Origin: an uncultured Lachnospiraceae bacterium
GTDB lineage: Bacteria > Bacillota > Clostridia > Lachnospirales > Lachnospiraceae
Reading direction: 5' to 3'
DNA: 9,661 bases
Assembly: GCA_902782625.1 (NCBI GenBank)
Contig: CACZNZ010000484.1
Span: forward strand, 1-9,661
Shown here piece after piece: positions 1-6,295 of the stretch (its first letter is position 1; each line of letters opens with the position of its first letter). The translations under genes were made by a program, and so were the position numbers. The notes beneath the pieces are model-generated. The model ran no database searches and was not told the DNA's origin. It saw nothing but the letters and a program-made list of their open reading frames with translations.

Positions 1-543
1 CTCATCTTCTTCCTGCTCCTTTGCAATCCCACCTCCGGAAGCAACGACTATATCCGGCGCTGTAACCGGAGGGAGCTTTTGGGCAAAATCTGTAAAAGGA
101 TTGTTCTCGCCCTTTGTTTTTTCCCATTCTTCTATCTGTCTTTTCATAACCTTTCCATCATAGTCTGTCGCTGTCACAAGGCTCTTCATCGAAAGGTCTG
201 AAAAAGTATGACCGAAAAAACTGCCATCCTCATAATAATGTTCCAGATAGTTCAAACCGTCATCTGTCGCTTCATCCTGCTCACGCGGGTCGAGGAAAAA
301 CACATGATAACGAAAAAACAGTGGGCAGTCATAATTGCTCAGGATCGTATCTCCTGCTCCCAGAAAAGCTGCTTCCGTATGCATACTGTTTTCGTAAGCA
401 TGAATTCCCTCCAGTACGCAAAAAGCTGTTGCAAGGATGATAAGAAACATCAATGCCAGAAAAATCGAGATTTCTCCCCGTTCCTCAAATAATTTCTTCT
501 TTGCCCGAATGAGTCCTCCTATTTTATCGAATCGCTGACGCAT
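1..543 (-). CDS. TadE/DUF5702-like pilus-associated membrane protein (partial)
   Basis: An open frame of 181 codons on the minus strand runs off the left window edge, so the C-terminus is missing. The N-terminus is basic (RQRFDKIGG, then RAKKK), followed by ERGEISIFLA and one hydrophobic segment at about residues 24-44. The rest (YENSMHTEAAFLGAGDTILS onward) is polar and outside-facing by prediction. One N-terminal helix after a Gly-Glu pair, placed directly behind the pilin gene, is typical of TadE-like / DUF5702 proteins in clostridial Tad clusters, thought to be minor pilins or assembly factors. The family call rests on remembered pattern and context. The start is uncertain. ATG at 543 overlaps the pilin end by 20 nt and has only a weak ribosome site. 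A perfect AGGAGG at 515-520, just after the pilin stop, points to an in-frame ATT at 510-508. Confidence 0.75.
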   Translation of the reverse strand, partial: MRQRFDKIGGLIRAKKKLFEERGEISIFLALMFLIILATAFCVLEGIHAYENSMHTEAAFLGAGDTILSNYDCPLFFRYHVFFLDPREQDEATDDGLNYLEHYYEDGSFFGHTFSDLSMKSLVTATDYDGKVMKRQIEEWEKTKGENNPFTDFAQKLPPVTAPDIVVASGGGIAKEQEEDE

Positions 544-715
544 TGCTCTGAATTGTCGAAAATATAGATGCCACAACAGACTTCATATTCGTCTGGAAGA
601 TCATCACCAATCCAATCAGGACGACAATAATCAAAATGACTTCAACCACGCCCATTCCTTTTTCCTCTCTCAGAATCTTTTTGCTCCGTTTTCTTAGTTC
701 TGCCAATCTTTTCAT
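524..715 (-). CDS. flp: Flp1-type type IVb (Tad) prepilin
   Basis: A 63-residue protein with the layout of a Flp prepilin. It has a 20-residue basic leader (MKRLAELRKRSKKILREEKG), a prepilin peptidase site between G20 and M21, a glutamate at +5 of the mature protein (E25), and a long hydrophobic helix (VVEVILIIVVLIGLVMIF) followed by a short polar tail. The mature pilin would be only 43 residues. It would be the main subunit polymerised by the CpaF/TadB/TadC machine encoded upstream. The family usually has Glu-Tyr at +5/+6; here it is Glu-Val, as in Flp1-like pilins of Gram-positives. The prepilin peptidase is not in the window. ATG 715-713 has AAAGGA 7 nt upstream, and its first bases overlap the stop of a seven-codon leader ORF (ATGA overlap), suggesting coupled translation. 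Confidence in the prepilin call is high. Confidence 0.9.
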   Translation of the reverse strand: MKRLAELRKRSKKILREEKGMGVVEVILIIVVLIGLVMIFQTNMKSVVASIFSTIQSNASAIR

Positions 716-735
716 CTTACTATCCTTTCTATCAT
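712..735 (-). promoter_or_regulatory. Seven-codon leader ORF (MIERIVR) overlapping the pilin start
   Basis: In the 50-nt gap between tadC and the pilin there is a mini-ORF, ATG ATA GAA AGG ATA GTA AGA TGA. GGAGG lies 6 nt before its ATG (742-746). Its TGA shares bases with the pilin ATG in an ATGA overlap, and the pilin's own ribosome site (AAAGGA) lies inside it. The segment GGATAGTAA occurs twice, once before each ATG, as if the start region had been duplicated. It may couple or boost pilin translation, or be a remnant of an older start. Whether it is translated is unknown. Confidence 0.4.
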
Positions 736-765
736 TACTATCCTCCGCTGCTTTTCAATCTGTCA

Positions 766-2082
766 TCAATAGGAACGAAACCTCAAAATTGCCGGAAACA
801 TAACCATGGCCATAATGACTACCAGGAGAACAACCATGGGAAACAGCAACTTGGTTGCCGCTTCTTCTCCGTCTTTTTTTGCCCGGTCTATGCGATAACG
901 GAAAGCTTCTTCCTCTGCTGTTCCCATCAGAACGCCAGCCTCCCTGGCTCCTTTTGAAAAAGCCTGAATCAGCAGAGTAGATAATTTTTGATAATGCCTG
1001 TCCCGGAATTGCATACCCCATCTCCTGCAGGCTTCCCGCTGACTCACTCCTGCAGCTAGCTGCTGCTCCATCTGAATCATTCTTTCAAAGGCATATCTCT
1101 TCCCTGTTGTTCCTTTTCCCCGGCGGTAATCATCACAGATTCTTCCTACTGCTGTCGGGAAAGACGCCCCTGCTCCCATAAACAGCGTCAGCATGTTGAC
1201 GATCGCACAAAAATCTCTTACCGTCTCTTTCTGTGTTTTGATGCTTCTGCTGCGAAGCGCCAGAAAGTGATGCACCGGTATATAAAGAATCAGTATAAAA
1301 AGAAGGAGGAATACACCTTTCTCCGGATGATCCTCTCCCATCTTTCGTATCGTGATTCCTCCATATTCCGACGGAATCTCAAAAGAGGTGTCCATTCTGC
1401 TTTCCTCCTCTTTCTTTTCAATCATTCTTTCTGCGTCGGAAAATATCGTTTTTTTCTTTTGTTTCTTTGCTTTTACCGTAATATTAAAACTCTTTTCACC
1501 ATGTATGTCTTTGTAATCCGCAGTGACTTTCACCTTCATGTCGAAGCCTTCCTGCGCTTTAAGTTCCTTTTGTCTCTCTCCAAGACTCCCGTCTGGCGTG
1601 ATATATCCCGAATCGGAGCTTTCATAAGATAAGGAAAAGGGATAGCCGCTGATATGTTCTGCAAATACCAGTGGATCCGTTACTTCCTCTAGGGAAATGT
1701 TCTTTCCTTTCATGTGTTCCTCAACCTCATCAAACAATTTATGAAGTGTCTGCTCTCGGGAATCTGCCGATATCTGTCTCTCTCCAAATGTAATCTCAAT
1801 TTGTGTGCTGTCTTCTTTTCCTTTCAGGAGAAAGCGTTCTTTGGTATCCCCTTTCCCGAAATCTGCCCTCTCAATCGTTACCGGTTCTCCACGATGATAA
1901 AACCGAAACAAAAGCACTCCGGCAAGCAGTATTGCCATTCCTGCAAAAGCAGCTGTCAGGAAGATCAGATTCTTTTTCAGAAAATGTTTTGTTCTCTTTT
2001 CTATCCCTGCTTCTGTTTCTGGATAGCTTTGTTTCACCATCTCATAGAAGATACGGTAAAGACCTGTCTCTTCTATTCGCAA
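766..2082 (-). CDS. tadC: TadC-like type II secretion F-domain protein with a large extracytoplasmic insert
   Basis: 438 residues. The C-terminal part (about 285-434) has the shape of a T2SSF platform domain: helical segments around FCAIVNMLTLFMGAG and LSTLLIQAFSKGAREAGVLM, then a final membrane helix preceded by EEAATKLLFP (about 412-434), typical of the end of TadB/TadC proteins. Predicted membrane segments are about 38-60, 256-276 and 412-434. Between the first two lies a hydrophilic block of about 195 residues (61-255), rich in Lys and Glu and probably outside the membrane. Ordinary TadC proteins are around 300 residues, so this insert is unusual in size. With TadB it should form the inner-membrane platform for pilin assembly. 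The start is TTG at 2082-2080, with AGGAGG 8 nt upstream and the tadB stop 18 nt before it. The next Met is residue 15. Platform role is confident; the insert is of unknown function. Confidence 0.82.
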   Translation of the reverse strand: MRIEETGLYRIFYEMVKQSYPETEAGIEKRTKHFLKKNLIFLTAAFAGMAILLAGVLLFRFYHRGEPVTIERADFGKGDTKERFLLKGKEDSTQIEITFGERQISADSREQTLHKLFDEVEEHMKGKNISLEEVTDPLVFAEHISGYPFSLSYESSDSGYITPDGSLGERQKELKAQEGFDMKVKVTADYKDIHGEKSFNITVKAKKQKKKTIFSDAERMIEKKEEESRMDTSFEIPSEYGGITIRKMGEDHPEKGVFLLLFILILYIPVHHFLALRSRSIKTQKETVRDFCAIVNMLTLFMGAGASFPTAVGRICDDYRRGKGTTGKRYAFERMIQMEQQLAAGVSQREACRRWGMQFRDRHYQKLSTLLIQAFSKGAREAGVLMGTAEEEAFRYRIDRAKKDGEEAATKLLFPMVVLLVVIMAMVMFPAILRFRSY

Positions 2083-2100
2083 GACTCTTCCCTCCTCTTA

Positions 2101-2895
2101 TCAAAAACCGATATCCATGATCTTTTTGGTCCAGTAATAACATCCGGTAACTACAGTGAGCATCACACTCATCATCACATGTCCTGCTGCAGAAGTATAG
2201 AAACAGGCTATGTATTCCGGACTCATGATCCGGAGATATAAAAGGATGACAAACGGCATCAGCAGCATAAGGTTCTTCTCGAGAAGCTTCCCGCTTAGTG
2301 TCACTGCAATCTCTTCTTCCGTATCGAGTTTCCTTTTCAGATGATCCATAGATTCCCGAAGTACTTCAACAGCATTGCCGCCACTTACACGAATGATTTC
2401 AAGGACTGTGGCAAACTGACGGATTTCTTCCGATTCCGCCCTGTCAGCCATCTCCCGAAATAAAACTTCCGGCGGAATATGGAGATCCAGGCCATGTATC
2501 AGCTGCTTCATCGCACGGTGATAACCTCCTTTCTTCCTATATTGTATACAGGCCTCCCAGGCAGCTTCCCGACAGGCATTCTTCAGGGAAAGCCCTGCCT
2601 GAAGTGAAGCTGTCATGGATTGCATCAGTTCCCCGAATCCCCGATCGAACTGCTTATGTTCCTGCTCTTTTCTCCATTGATGTACTTCCCTCAGATAAAG
2701 AGGCATCAGGATCTGGATCACACCTATAAACCGGTAATCTCCATAACAAAGCCAGACTATGCACACCAACACCATCTCCCCAGCTGCCACTGCCACAGCT
2801 TCCTGCCAGATATCCTCTGCTTTCAGCTTCTTCCATTCAGATTCCTGTCTTTGCAAATCCTTCCATCGCTTCAAGATATTTTTCATACTGTCCAT
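2101..2895 (-). CDS. tadB: TadB-like type II secretion F-domain platform protein
   Basis: 264 residues with the TadB layout: a charged N-terminus, hydrophobic segments at about 33-50 and 54-68, a cytoplasmic T2SSF helical domain (about 83-200) and two C-terminal membrane segments (about 207-224 and 237-255). The stretches LMQSMTASLQAGLSLKNAC and FATVLEIIRVSGGNAVEVL have the typical T2SSF pattern, with Gly-rich turns between amphipathic helices. It would sit in the membrane beside TadC and transmit the motion of the CpaF motor to the pilus base. The reading frame overlaps the end of cpaF by 59 nt, so translation is probably coupled. Two ATGs compete as start: 2895 (GAGGAG only 2 nt upstream) and 2886 (the same site 11 nt upstream). 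Neither spacing is ideal, so the exact N-terminus is open by three residues. Confidence 0.88.
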   Translation of the reverse strand: MDSMKNILKRWKDLQRQESEWKKLKAEDIWQEAVAVAAGEMVLVCIVWLCYGDYRFIGVIQILMPLYLREVHQWRKEQEHKQFDRGFGELMQSMTASLQAGLSLKNACREAAWEACIQYRKKGGYHRAMKQLIHGLDLHIPPEVLFREMADRAESEEIRQFATVLEIIRVSGGNAVEVLRESMDHLKRKLDTEEEIAVTLSGKLLEKNLMLLMPFVILLYLRIMSPEYIACFYTSAAGHVMMSVMLTVVTGCYYWTKKIMDIGF

Positions 2896-4072
2896 AACTC
2901 CTCATCTTCTCTGAAGCTCTTATCTCATGGCAGGCAGCAAGTTCCCCTCTTTCCATGTCATAGACAAACAAAGGATTCAATTCATACTCCTCCCCCTTTC
3001 TTCCTGTCATCTCAGTAATCTCCACAATCTTCCTCTTCCCGTCAGGCAGTCTGGCCAGGTGGATCAGAATATCCATCGAAGCAGCAATCAGTCCCTGTAC
3101 AGCTGTCAGAGAAAGACTGCTCTCTCCCATCAGCACCATTGTCTCCAGCCTCCGCAATCCGTCTCTGCAGGAATTGGCATGAATAGAACTGAACGAGCCC
3201 GGATGTCCTGTATTCATGGCATGGATCAATGCCCCCGCTTCAGAGCCTCTTACCTCGCCCACCACCACCCGGTCCGGTCTCATCCGTAGACTGGCTTTGA
3301 TCAGATGATTCATCGTAATCTCATTCTCTCCTTCCACATTTGCATTCCGGGTCTCAAGGCGAACCAGATTGTCGATATGTCGGAACCACAACTCTGCGGA
3401 ATCCTCGATCGTGATAATTCTCTCAGAAGGAGAGATGTATTCTGCAAGTGCATTAATCAGGGAAGACTTCCCTGAATTTGTTGCTCCACTGACTAAAATA
3501 CTCATTCTGCTTTGGACAAAAGCCGACAAAACGCCACAAAGCTGTGGAGGAAACTCTCCGTAAGCTACGAGCTTTTCCATTGTCATGCCTCCTTCCGTAA
3601 ACTTCCGAATCGTAATAACCGGTCCCTCTAAAGAGACGGGCGGAAGAATGATGTGGACTCTGGAGCCATCCGGCAGCCTGCTGTCGACGATAGGAGAAGC
3701 TTCGTTGACCATGCGGTTTGTAGGCGCCACAATCTGCTCGATCACCCGCAAAACTTCGTGATCATCACGGAAATGATCTTTTGTACGAAGCAGTCTCCCA
3801 TCCCGCTCCACAAAAATCTTCTCCGAACCAACCACCATGATCTCCGTGACATGCTCATCCTGAAGATATGGCTCCAGCACCCCCAGTCCCCTGATTGACT
3901 GAAAGAGCTGCTCCCGCAGTTTTTCTTTGTCCTTCAGAGAATCGTACCCTCCGGATTTATGGTGGAGAATTGCCTGATCAATATTCCGATAAACTTCTGA
4001 ATCTGTGACGATACCGTCTTCTTCCAGTCTGTGAAGCACTTCTACCCGAAGCTGTGCAGAATCAATACCCAT
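2837..4072 (-). CDS. cpaF: CpaF/TadA-type pilus assembly ATPase
   Basis: 411 residues, a usual size for the CpaF/TadA branch of the type II/IV secretion ATPases (VirB11-PulE superfamily). It hydrolyses ATP on the cytoplasmic face and drives pilin insertion. The N-terminal domain (about 50-165) includes LGVLEPYLQDEHVTEIMVVG and a PTNRMVNEASPIVDSRLPDG segment typical of CpaF. Walker A is GATNSGKSS at 196-204, the Asp box TIEDSAEL at 221-228, Walker B RPDRVVVGEVRG at 265-276 with E273 as the likely catalytic glutamate, and the His box GHPGSFSSIHAN at 289-300. CpaF proteins mostly have GGTGSGKT at Walker A, so A197 and N199 are atypical, but the key Gly-Lys-Ser is intact and the protein should be active. 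ATG 4072 has AGGAG 8 nt upstream. A strong candidate promoter lies just before it, and the 3' end overlaps tadB. Confidence 0.95.
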   Translation of the reverse strand: MGIDSAQLRVEVLHRLEEDGIVTDSEVYRNIDQAILHHKSGGYDSLKDKEKLREQLFQSIRGLGVLEPYLQDEHVTEIMVVGSEKIFVERDGRLLRTKDHFRDDHEVLRVIEQIVAPTNRMVNEASPIVDSRLPDGSRVHIILPPVSLEGPVITIRKFTEGGMTMEKLVAYGEFPPQLCGVLSAFVQSRMSILVSGATNSGKSSLINALAEYISPSERIITIEDSAELWFRHIDNLVRLETRNANVEGENEITMNHLIKASLRMRPDRVVVGEVRGSEAGALIHAMNTGHPGSFSSIHANSCRDGLRRLETMVLMGESSLSLTAVQGLIAASMDILIHLARLPDGKRKIVEITEMTGRKGEEYELNPLFVYDMERGELAACHEIRASEKMRSYGQYEKYLEAMEGFAKTGI

Positions 4073-4122
4073 GCAAGTCTCTCCTATATTTTTCTTTATT
4101 AACCATATATTTCCATATCGGA

Positions 4123-4151
4123 ACTATACTATATTATCCTAGATTTGTCAA
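4123..4151 (-). promoter_or_regulatory. Near-consensus sigma-A promoter upstream of cpaF
   Basis: On the minus strand, TTGACA (4151-4146) is followed by a 17-nt spacer and TATAGT (4128-4123), differing from the sigma-A consensus at one base of twelve. The expected transcript start is near 4116, about 44 nt before the cpaF ATG. The -35 box overlaps the stop codon of tadZ. A short inverted repeat (TTCC/GGAA at 4111-4114 and 4120-4123) lies over the expected start point, but is too short to claim as an operator. Confidence 0.75.
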
Positions 4152-4975
4152 TAGTTGGTTTTGTCTATCGTTCGAATTTCTATACCCTGTGCATAGTATC
4201 CATCGGAAACAAGTTTCATCAGACGTTTACAGAACCTGTGCTGCGCTGCAGAGGCGACTGAATCGACCAGAATGATTCGGTCAAACAAGGCAAGCATCTC
4301 CGGTTTTTTCAAGAATCCACTGCCGGCACCGACAACCACTTCCGGATACAGCCTTTCGTCTCTCAGTTTATGAAAAAACCATTGATAATCTTCCATGGTA
4401 AGCTCGCGCAAATAAAAATACATATCCGGTGAATCAAGCAGATATCCTTCCTCCGTCTTCCGGACCATGGCAGAAAGCCTTTCGAGAATCTCTTCTTCTC
4501 GCAAATGAATATAGTAGCTAAGATCTCCCATATCAGCCCCATCCCCTGATCCGAGATCCTCCATTCCAAGATATAGTCCTTTCTGTTTCATAAAACGAAA
4601 GGCAATCTCTGAAAGGTTTTCTATATAAACAGGTGAAAAGAGCAATGTCAGATATGCTTCTTCCTGCACATTTTCCTCTTTTTGTTCTGTGAGTAGCCGG
4701 ACCAGTTTATCTGGCGTATCACTTCGACAAAACACACCTTCCTTTCGATCATCACCCAGAATCATGATTTTTCCAGGATGGATTTTCTTTTCTTCCGAAA
4801 GAAACTCTTCAGACAACTCTTCCGCCAATAGATAATAATCCGCTGTCTCTTTCCAATCCTTCAGCCCCGCCTCACCGGTAAACAGAACGAGACGGCTGTC
4901 TTCCGGCATCGTTTTCTCAAGATAATCCACCAGTCTCTTCCCGTATTCACCTTCCTGAACAACAACGATCTTCAT
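4148..4975 (-). CDS. Degenerate TadZ/CpaE-like pilus localisation protein
   Basis: 275 residues, the first gene of the Tad cluster. The N-terminal 100 residues (MKIVVVQEGEYGKRLVDYLE onward) look like an atypical receiver-like alpha/beta domain. The rest resembles the MinD/ParA-like part of TadZ/CpaE proteins, which place the Tad machine in the cell. Where the P-loop is expected (after LTLLFSP, about 109-115) the sequence is VYIENLSEIAFRF, so the Gly-Lys-Thr/Ser ATP site is absent. Later ParA-like landmarks survive in weak form: YLGMEDLGSG (135-144), VVVGAGSG (213-220, where ParA-type proteins have an Asp) and the FDRIILVDSV strand (231-240). Loss of the ATP site is known for some TadZ proteins, so it probably binds partners rather than hydrolysing ATP. 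ATG 4975 has AAAGGG 9 nt upstream. The identification depends on context and fold pattern, not on strong motifs. Confidence 0.7.
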   Translation of the reverse strand: MKIVVVQEGEYGKRLVDYLEKTMPEDSRLVLFTGEAGLKDWKETADYYLLAEELSEEFLSEEKKIHPGKIMILGDDRKEGVFCRSDTPDKLVRLLTEQKEENVQEEAYLTLLFSPVYIENLSEIAFRFMKQKGLYLGMEDLGSGDGADMGDLSYYIHLREEEILERLSAMVRKTEEGYLLDSPDMYFYLRELTMEDYQWFFHKLRDERLYPEVVVGAGSGFLKKPEMLALFDRIILVDSVASAAQHRFCKRLMKLVSDGYYAQGIEIRTIDKTNY

Positions 4976-4998
4976 ATCTTCACGCCCTTTCTGTTTTT

Positions 4999-5028
4999 GC
5001 TATATTTGTTATATTTTAGTAATATAGC
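4999..5028. repeat. Nested AT-rich inverted repeats over the tadZ promoter
   Basis: Two overlapping perfect inverted repeats: GCTATAT (4999-5005) with ATATAGC (5022-5028), and TATATT (5010-5015) with AATATA (5021-5026). Both cover the candidate -10 box and start point of tadZ. They could be a regulator binding site, but the AT-rich setting makes chance symmetry possible. Confidence 0.35.
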
Positions 5029-5049
5029 ATATTTTTAGTTTTTTGGAAA
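5021..5049 (-). promoter_or_regulatory. Candidate promoter of the Tad operon (tadZ)
   Basis: On the minus strand, TTTCCA (5049-5044) and TATATT (5026-5021) are separated by 17 nt, and TGC immediately before the -10 box makes it an extended -10 type. The start would be near 5014, leaving a leader of about 40 nt before the tadZ ATG. The -35 box matches 4 of 6 bases. The region is very AT-rich, so chance matches are easy and confidence is moderate. Confidence 0.45.
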
Positions 5050-5059
5050 GAGAATTGTC

Positions 5060-5089
5060 TTGCTTCATTTCCAAAGAATGTAGTATACT
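5060..5089 (+). promoter_or_regulatory. Candidate promoter of rmlA
   Basis: TATACT at 5084-5089 is a good -10 box. The best -35 candidate is TTGCTT at 5060-5065 with an 18-nt spacer, matching only 3 of 6 bases. The start would be near 5096, giving a leader of about 40 nt. It runs divergently from the tadZ promoter, whose -35 box lies 10 nt away. Confidence 0.45.
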
Positions 5090-5136
5090 GTACATGAATA
5101 CTCGTGACAGAGATTTGATTCAGGGGGGAAATAATC

Positions 5137-6015
5137 ATGAAAGGAATTATATTAGCAGCCGGAAAGGGCACCAGGCTTTATCCGATTACATTGCCGGTAT
5201 GCAAACCTTTGCTGCCGGTTTACGATAAACCGATGATCTATTACCCACTTTCGGTTCTAATGATGGCCGGAATCCGGGATGTTCTTGTCATCGTCCCGGC
5301 GGACGAACGGCAGCCGTTTGAACATTTGCTAGGCGATGGATCTCAACTTGGCATTCATATCGAATATAAAGAACAAAAGATACAAAGAGGTATTGCCGAT
5401 GCATTTTTAATCGGCGAAGATTTTATCGGAGATGATTCTGTCTGCCTTGCTCTGGGAGATAACATTTTCTATGGTCCTTCTTTCAGGAGAAAGCTTCGGC
5501 AGGCTTATAAACTTGAAGAGGGTGCTGTAATCTTTGGTTACTATGTATCCGACCCACGTCCTTTTGGTGTGGTGGAATTTGATCAGGACGGCAAAGCCAT
5601 TTCTATCGAAGAAAAGCCTTCCCATCCGAAGTCCAATTACATCGTTCCGGGCTTGTATTTTTATGATAATCAGGTTGTGGAGATTGCGAAACATGTGCAG
5701 CCCTCCGCGAGAGGAGAGCTTGAGATTACCTCGATCAACAATGCCTATCTTGAGAAAGATTCTCTGCATGTCATTCCGCTTGGAGATGATTACTCCTGGT
5801 TTGATGCGGGAAATGCAAACAGCCTCTATGAGGCGGCCGGTGCGATTAAAGCCGCGCAACGAAGTGGTAAGATGATCGGGTGTCTGGAAGAACGTGCGCT
5901 GAAGAACCGCTGGATCACCATCGACCAGCTTGTGGAACGCGCCGATACGATGGAGAAGACCAAGTACGGAGAATACCTTTACGGCGTTGCCGCAGAGTTA
6001 GAAGATGAAGTATAA
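5137..6015 (+). CDS. rmlA: Glucose-1-phosphate thymidylyltransferase (RmlA)
   Basis: 292 residues, the normal length for RmlA, which joins glucose-1-phosphate and dTTP to make dTDP-glucose, the first step to dTDP-L-rhamnose and related wall sugars, in the cytosol. The nucleotide-binding signature GKGTRLYPIT (9-18) leads to CKPLLPVYDKPMIYYPLS (22-39). LGDNIFYG (106-113) carries the Mg-binding D108, EEKP (158-161) the sugar-phosphate lysine K160, GELEIT (193-198) the conserved E194, and WFDAG (221-225) the second metal ligand D223. Compared with the enterobacterial enzyme it has CKPLLP for SKQLLP and EQKIQRGIADAF for the usual QPSPDGLAQAF region, which suggests a distinct Firmicutes-type branch. 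No rmlB, C or D lies in the window, so it either works with genes elsewhere or supplies dTDP-glucose to another pathway. ATG 5137 follows a G-rich ribosome site (AGGGGGG). It is convergent with the surface-polymer operon, with a palindrome between. Confidence 0.96.
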   Translation: MKGIILAAGKGTRLYPITLPVCKPLLPVYDKPMIYYPLSVLMMAGIRDVLVIVPADERQPFEHLLGDGSQLGIHIEYKEQKIQRGIADAFLIGEDFIGDDSVCLALGDNIFYGPSFRRKLRQAYKLEEGAVIFGYYVSDPRPFGVVEFDQDGKAISIEEKPSHPKSNYIVPGLYFYDNQVVEIAKHVQPSARGELEITSINNAYLEKDSLHVIPLGDDYSWFDAGNANSLYEAAGAIKAAQRSGKMIGCLEERALKNRWITIDQLVERADTMEKTKYGEYLYGVAAELEDEV

Positions 6016-6016
6016 T

Positions 6017-6208
6017 AATACAAGAAAATAAAAAGCAGCCTATGAGGCAGACCTTCCTGCGTTTGCTGTTTCGGTTCGCGCACTGATGATCCGTCATTCG
6101 CGCAAACTCGCTTGCGCTCGGACAAGCGCTCGGTGACGGATGCTAGCGCAAACCTCAACCACGCAAACTATGCAGATGGTCTGCCTCATAGGCTGCTTTC
6201 TTTTTCTC
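6017..6208. terminator. Probable bidirectional terminator for rmlA and the surface-polymer operon
   Basis: The 22-bp outer stem is followed by a T-rich run on both strands: TTTCTTTTTCTC on the plus strand after 6196, and TTTTTATTTTCTTG on the minus strand after the left arm. It lies 16 nt past the rmlA stop and about 100 nt past the stop of the 6296 gene, where a shared terminator for converging transcripts is expected. The very long loop makes it unlike a simple intrinsic hairpin. Confidence 0.5.
6032..6199. repeat. 168-bp palindromic element between convergent genes
   Basis: Perfect 22-nt arms (6032-6053 and 6178-6199, beginning AAAGCAGCCTATGAGG) enclose 124 nt. The inside is also folded: CTGC/GCAG (6057-6060 with 6172-6175), GTTTGC/GCAAAC (6061-6066 with 6163-6168), ATCCGTCA/TGACGGAT (6089-6096 with 6134-6141), and GCGCAA/TTGCGC (6100-6105 with 6112-6117). 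GCGCTCGG is repeated at 6114-6121 and 6126-6133, and GCGCAAAC-like words occur three times. The inside is richer in GC than the flanks. The layout fits a long imperfect hairpin, either a complex terminator or a dispersed palindromic repeat with no transposase. No clear target duplication was found. Confidence 0.75.
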
Positions 6209-6295
6209 TGTCAAAATGATAGAGAGATTGGGATTGTAAGCGCAGTTTGGGAGATTGATGGTTTATCGCACGCTTTGTATATAGTCTAAATATCA

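Noticed and set aside
208..492. Plus-strand ORF opposite the TadE-like gene
   Set aside because: The minus strand carries an open frame with a membrane helix and operon context; the plus-strand product has no recognisable pattern or ribosome site.
1267..2241. Plus-strand ORFs opposite tadC and tadB
   Set aside because: They are Cys/Phe/Ser-rich products, as expected from reading the opposite strand of Lys/Glu-rich genes, and no promoter or ribosome site supports them.
5407..5859. Minus-strand ORF inside rmlA
   Set aside because: rmlA has all its catalytic motifs in the plus frame; the antisense product resembles nothing.
6059..6169. Repeated GCGCAAAC-like words considered as a CRISPR or iteron array
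   Set aside because: The copies are short, unevenly spaced and part of paired stems; there are no regular spacers.
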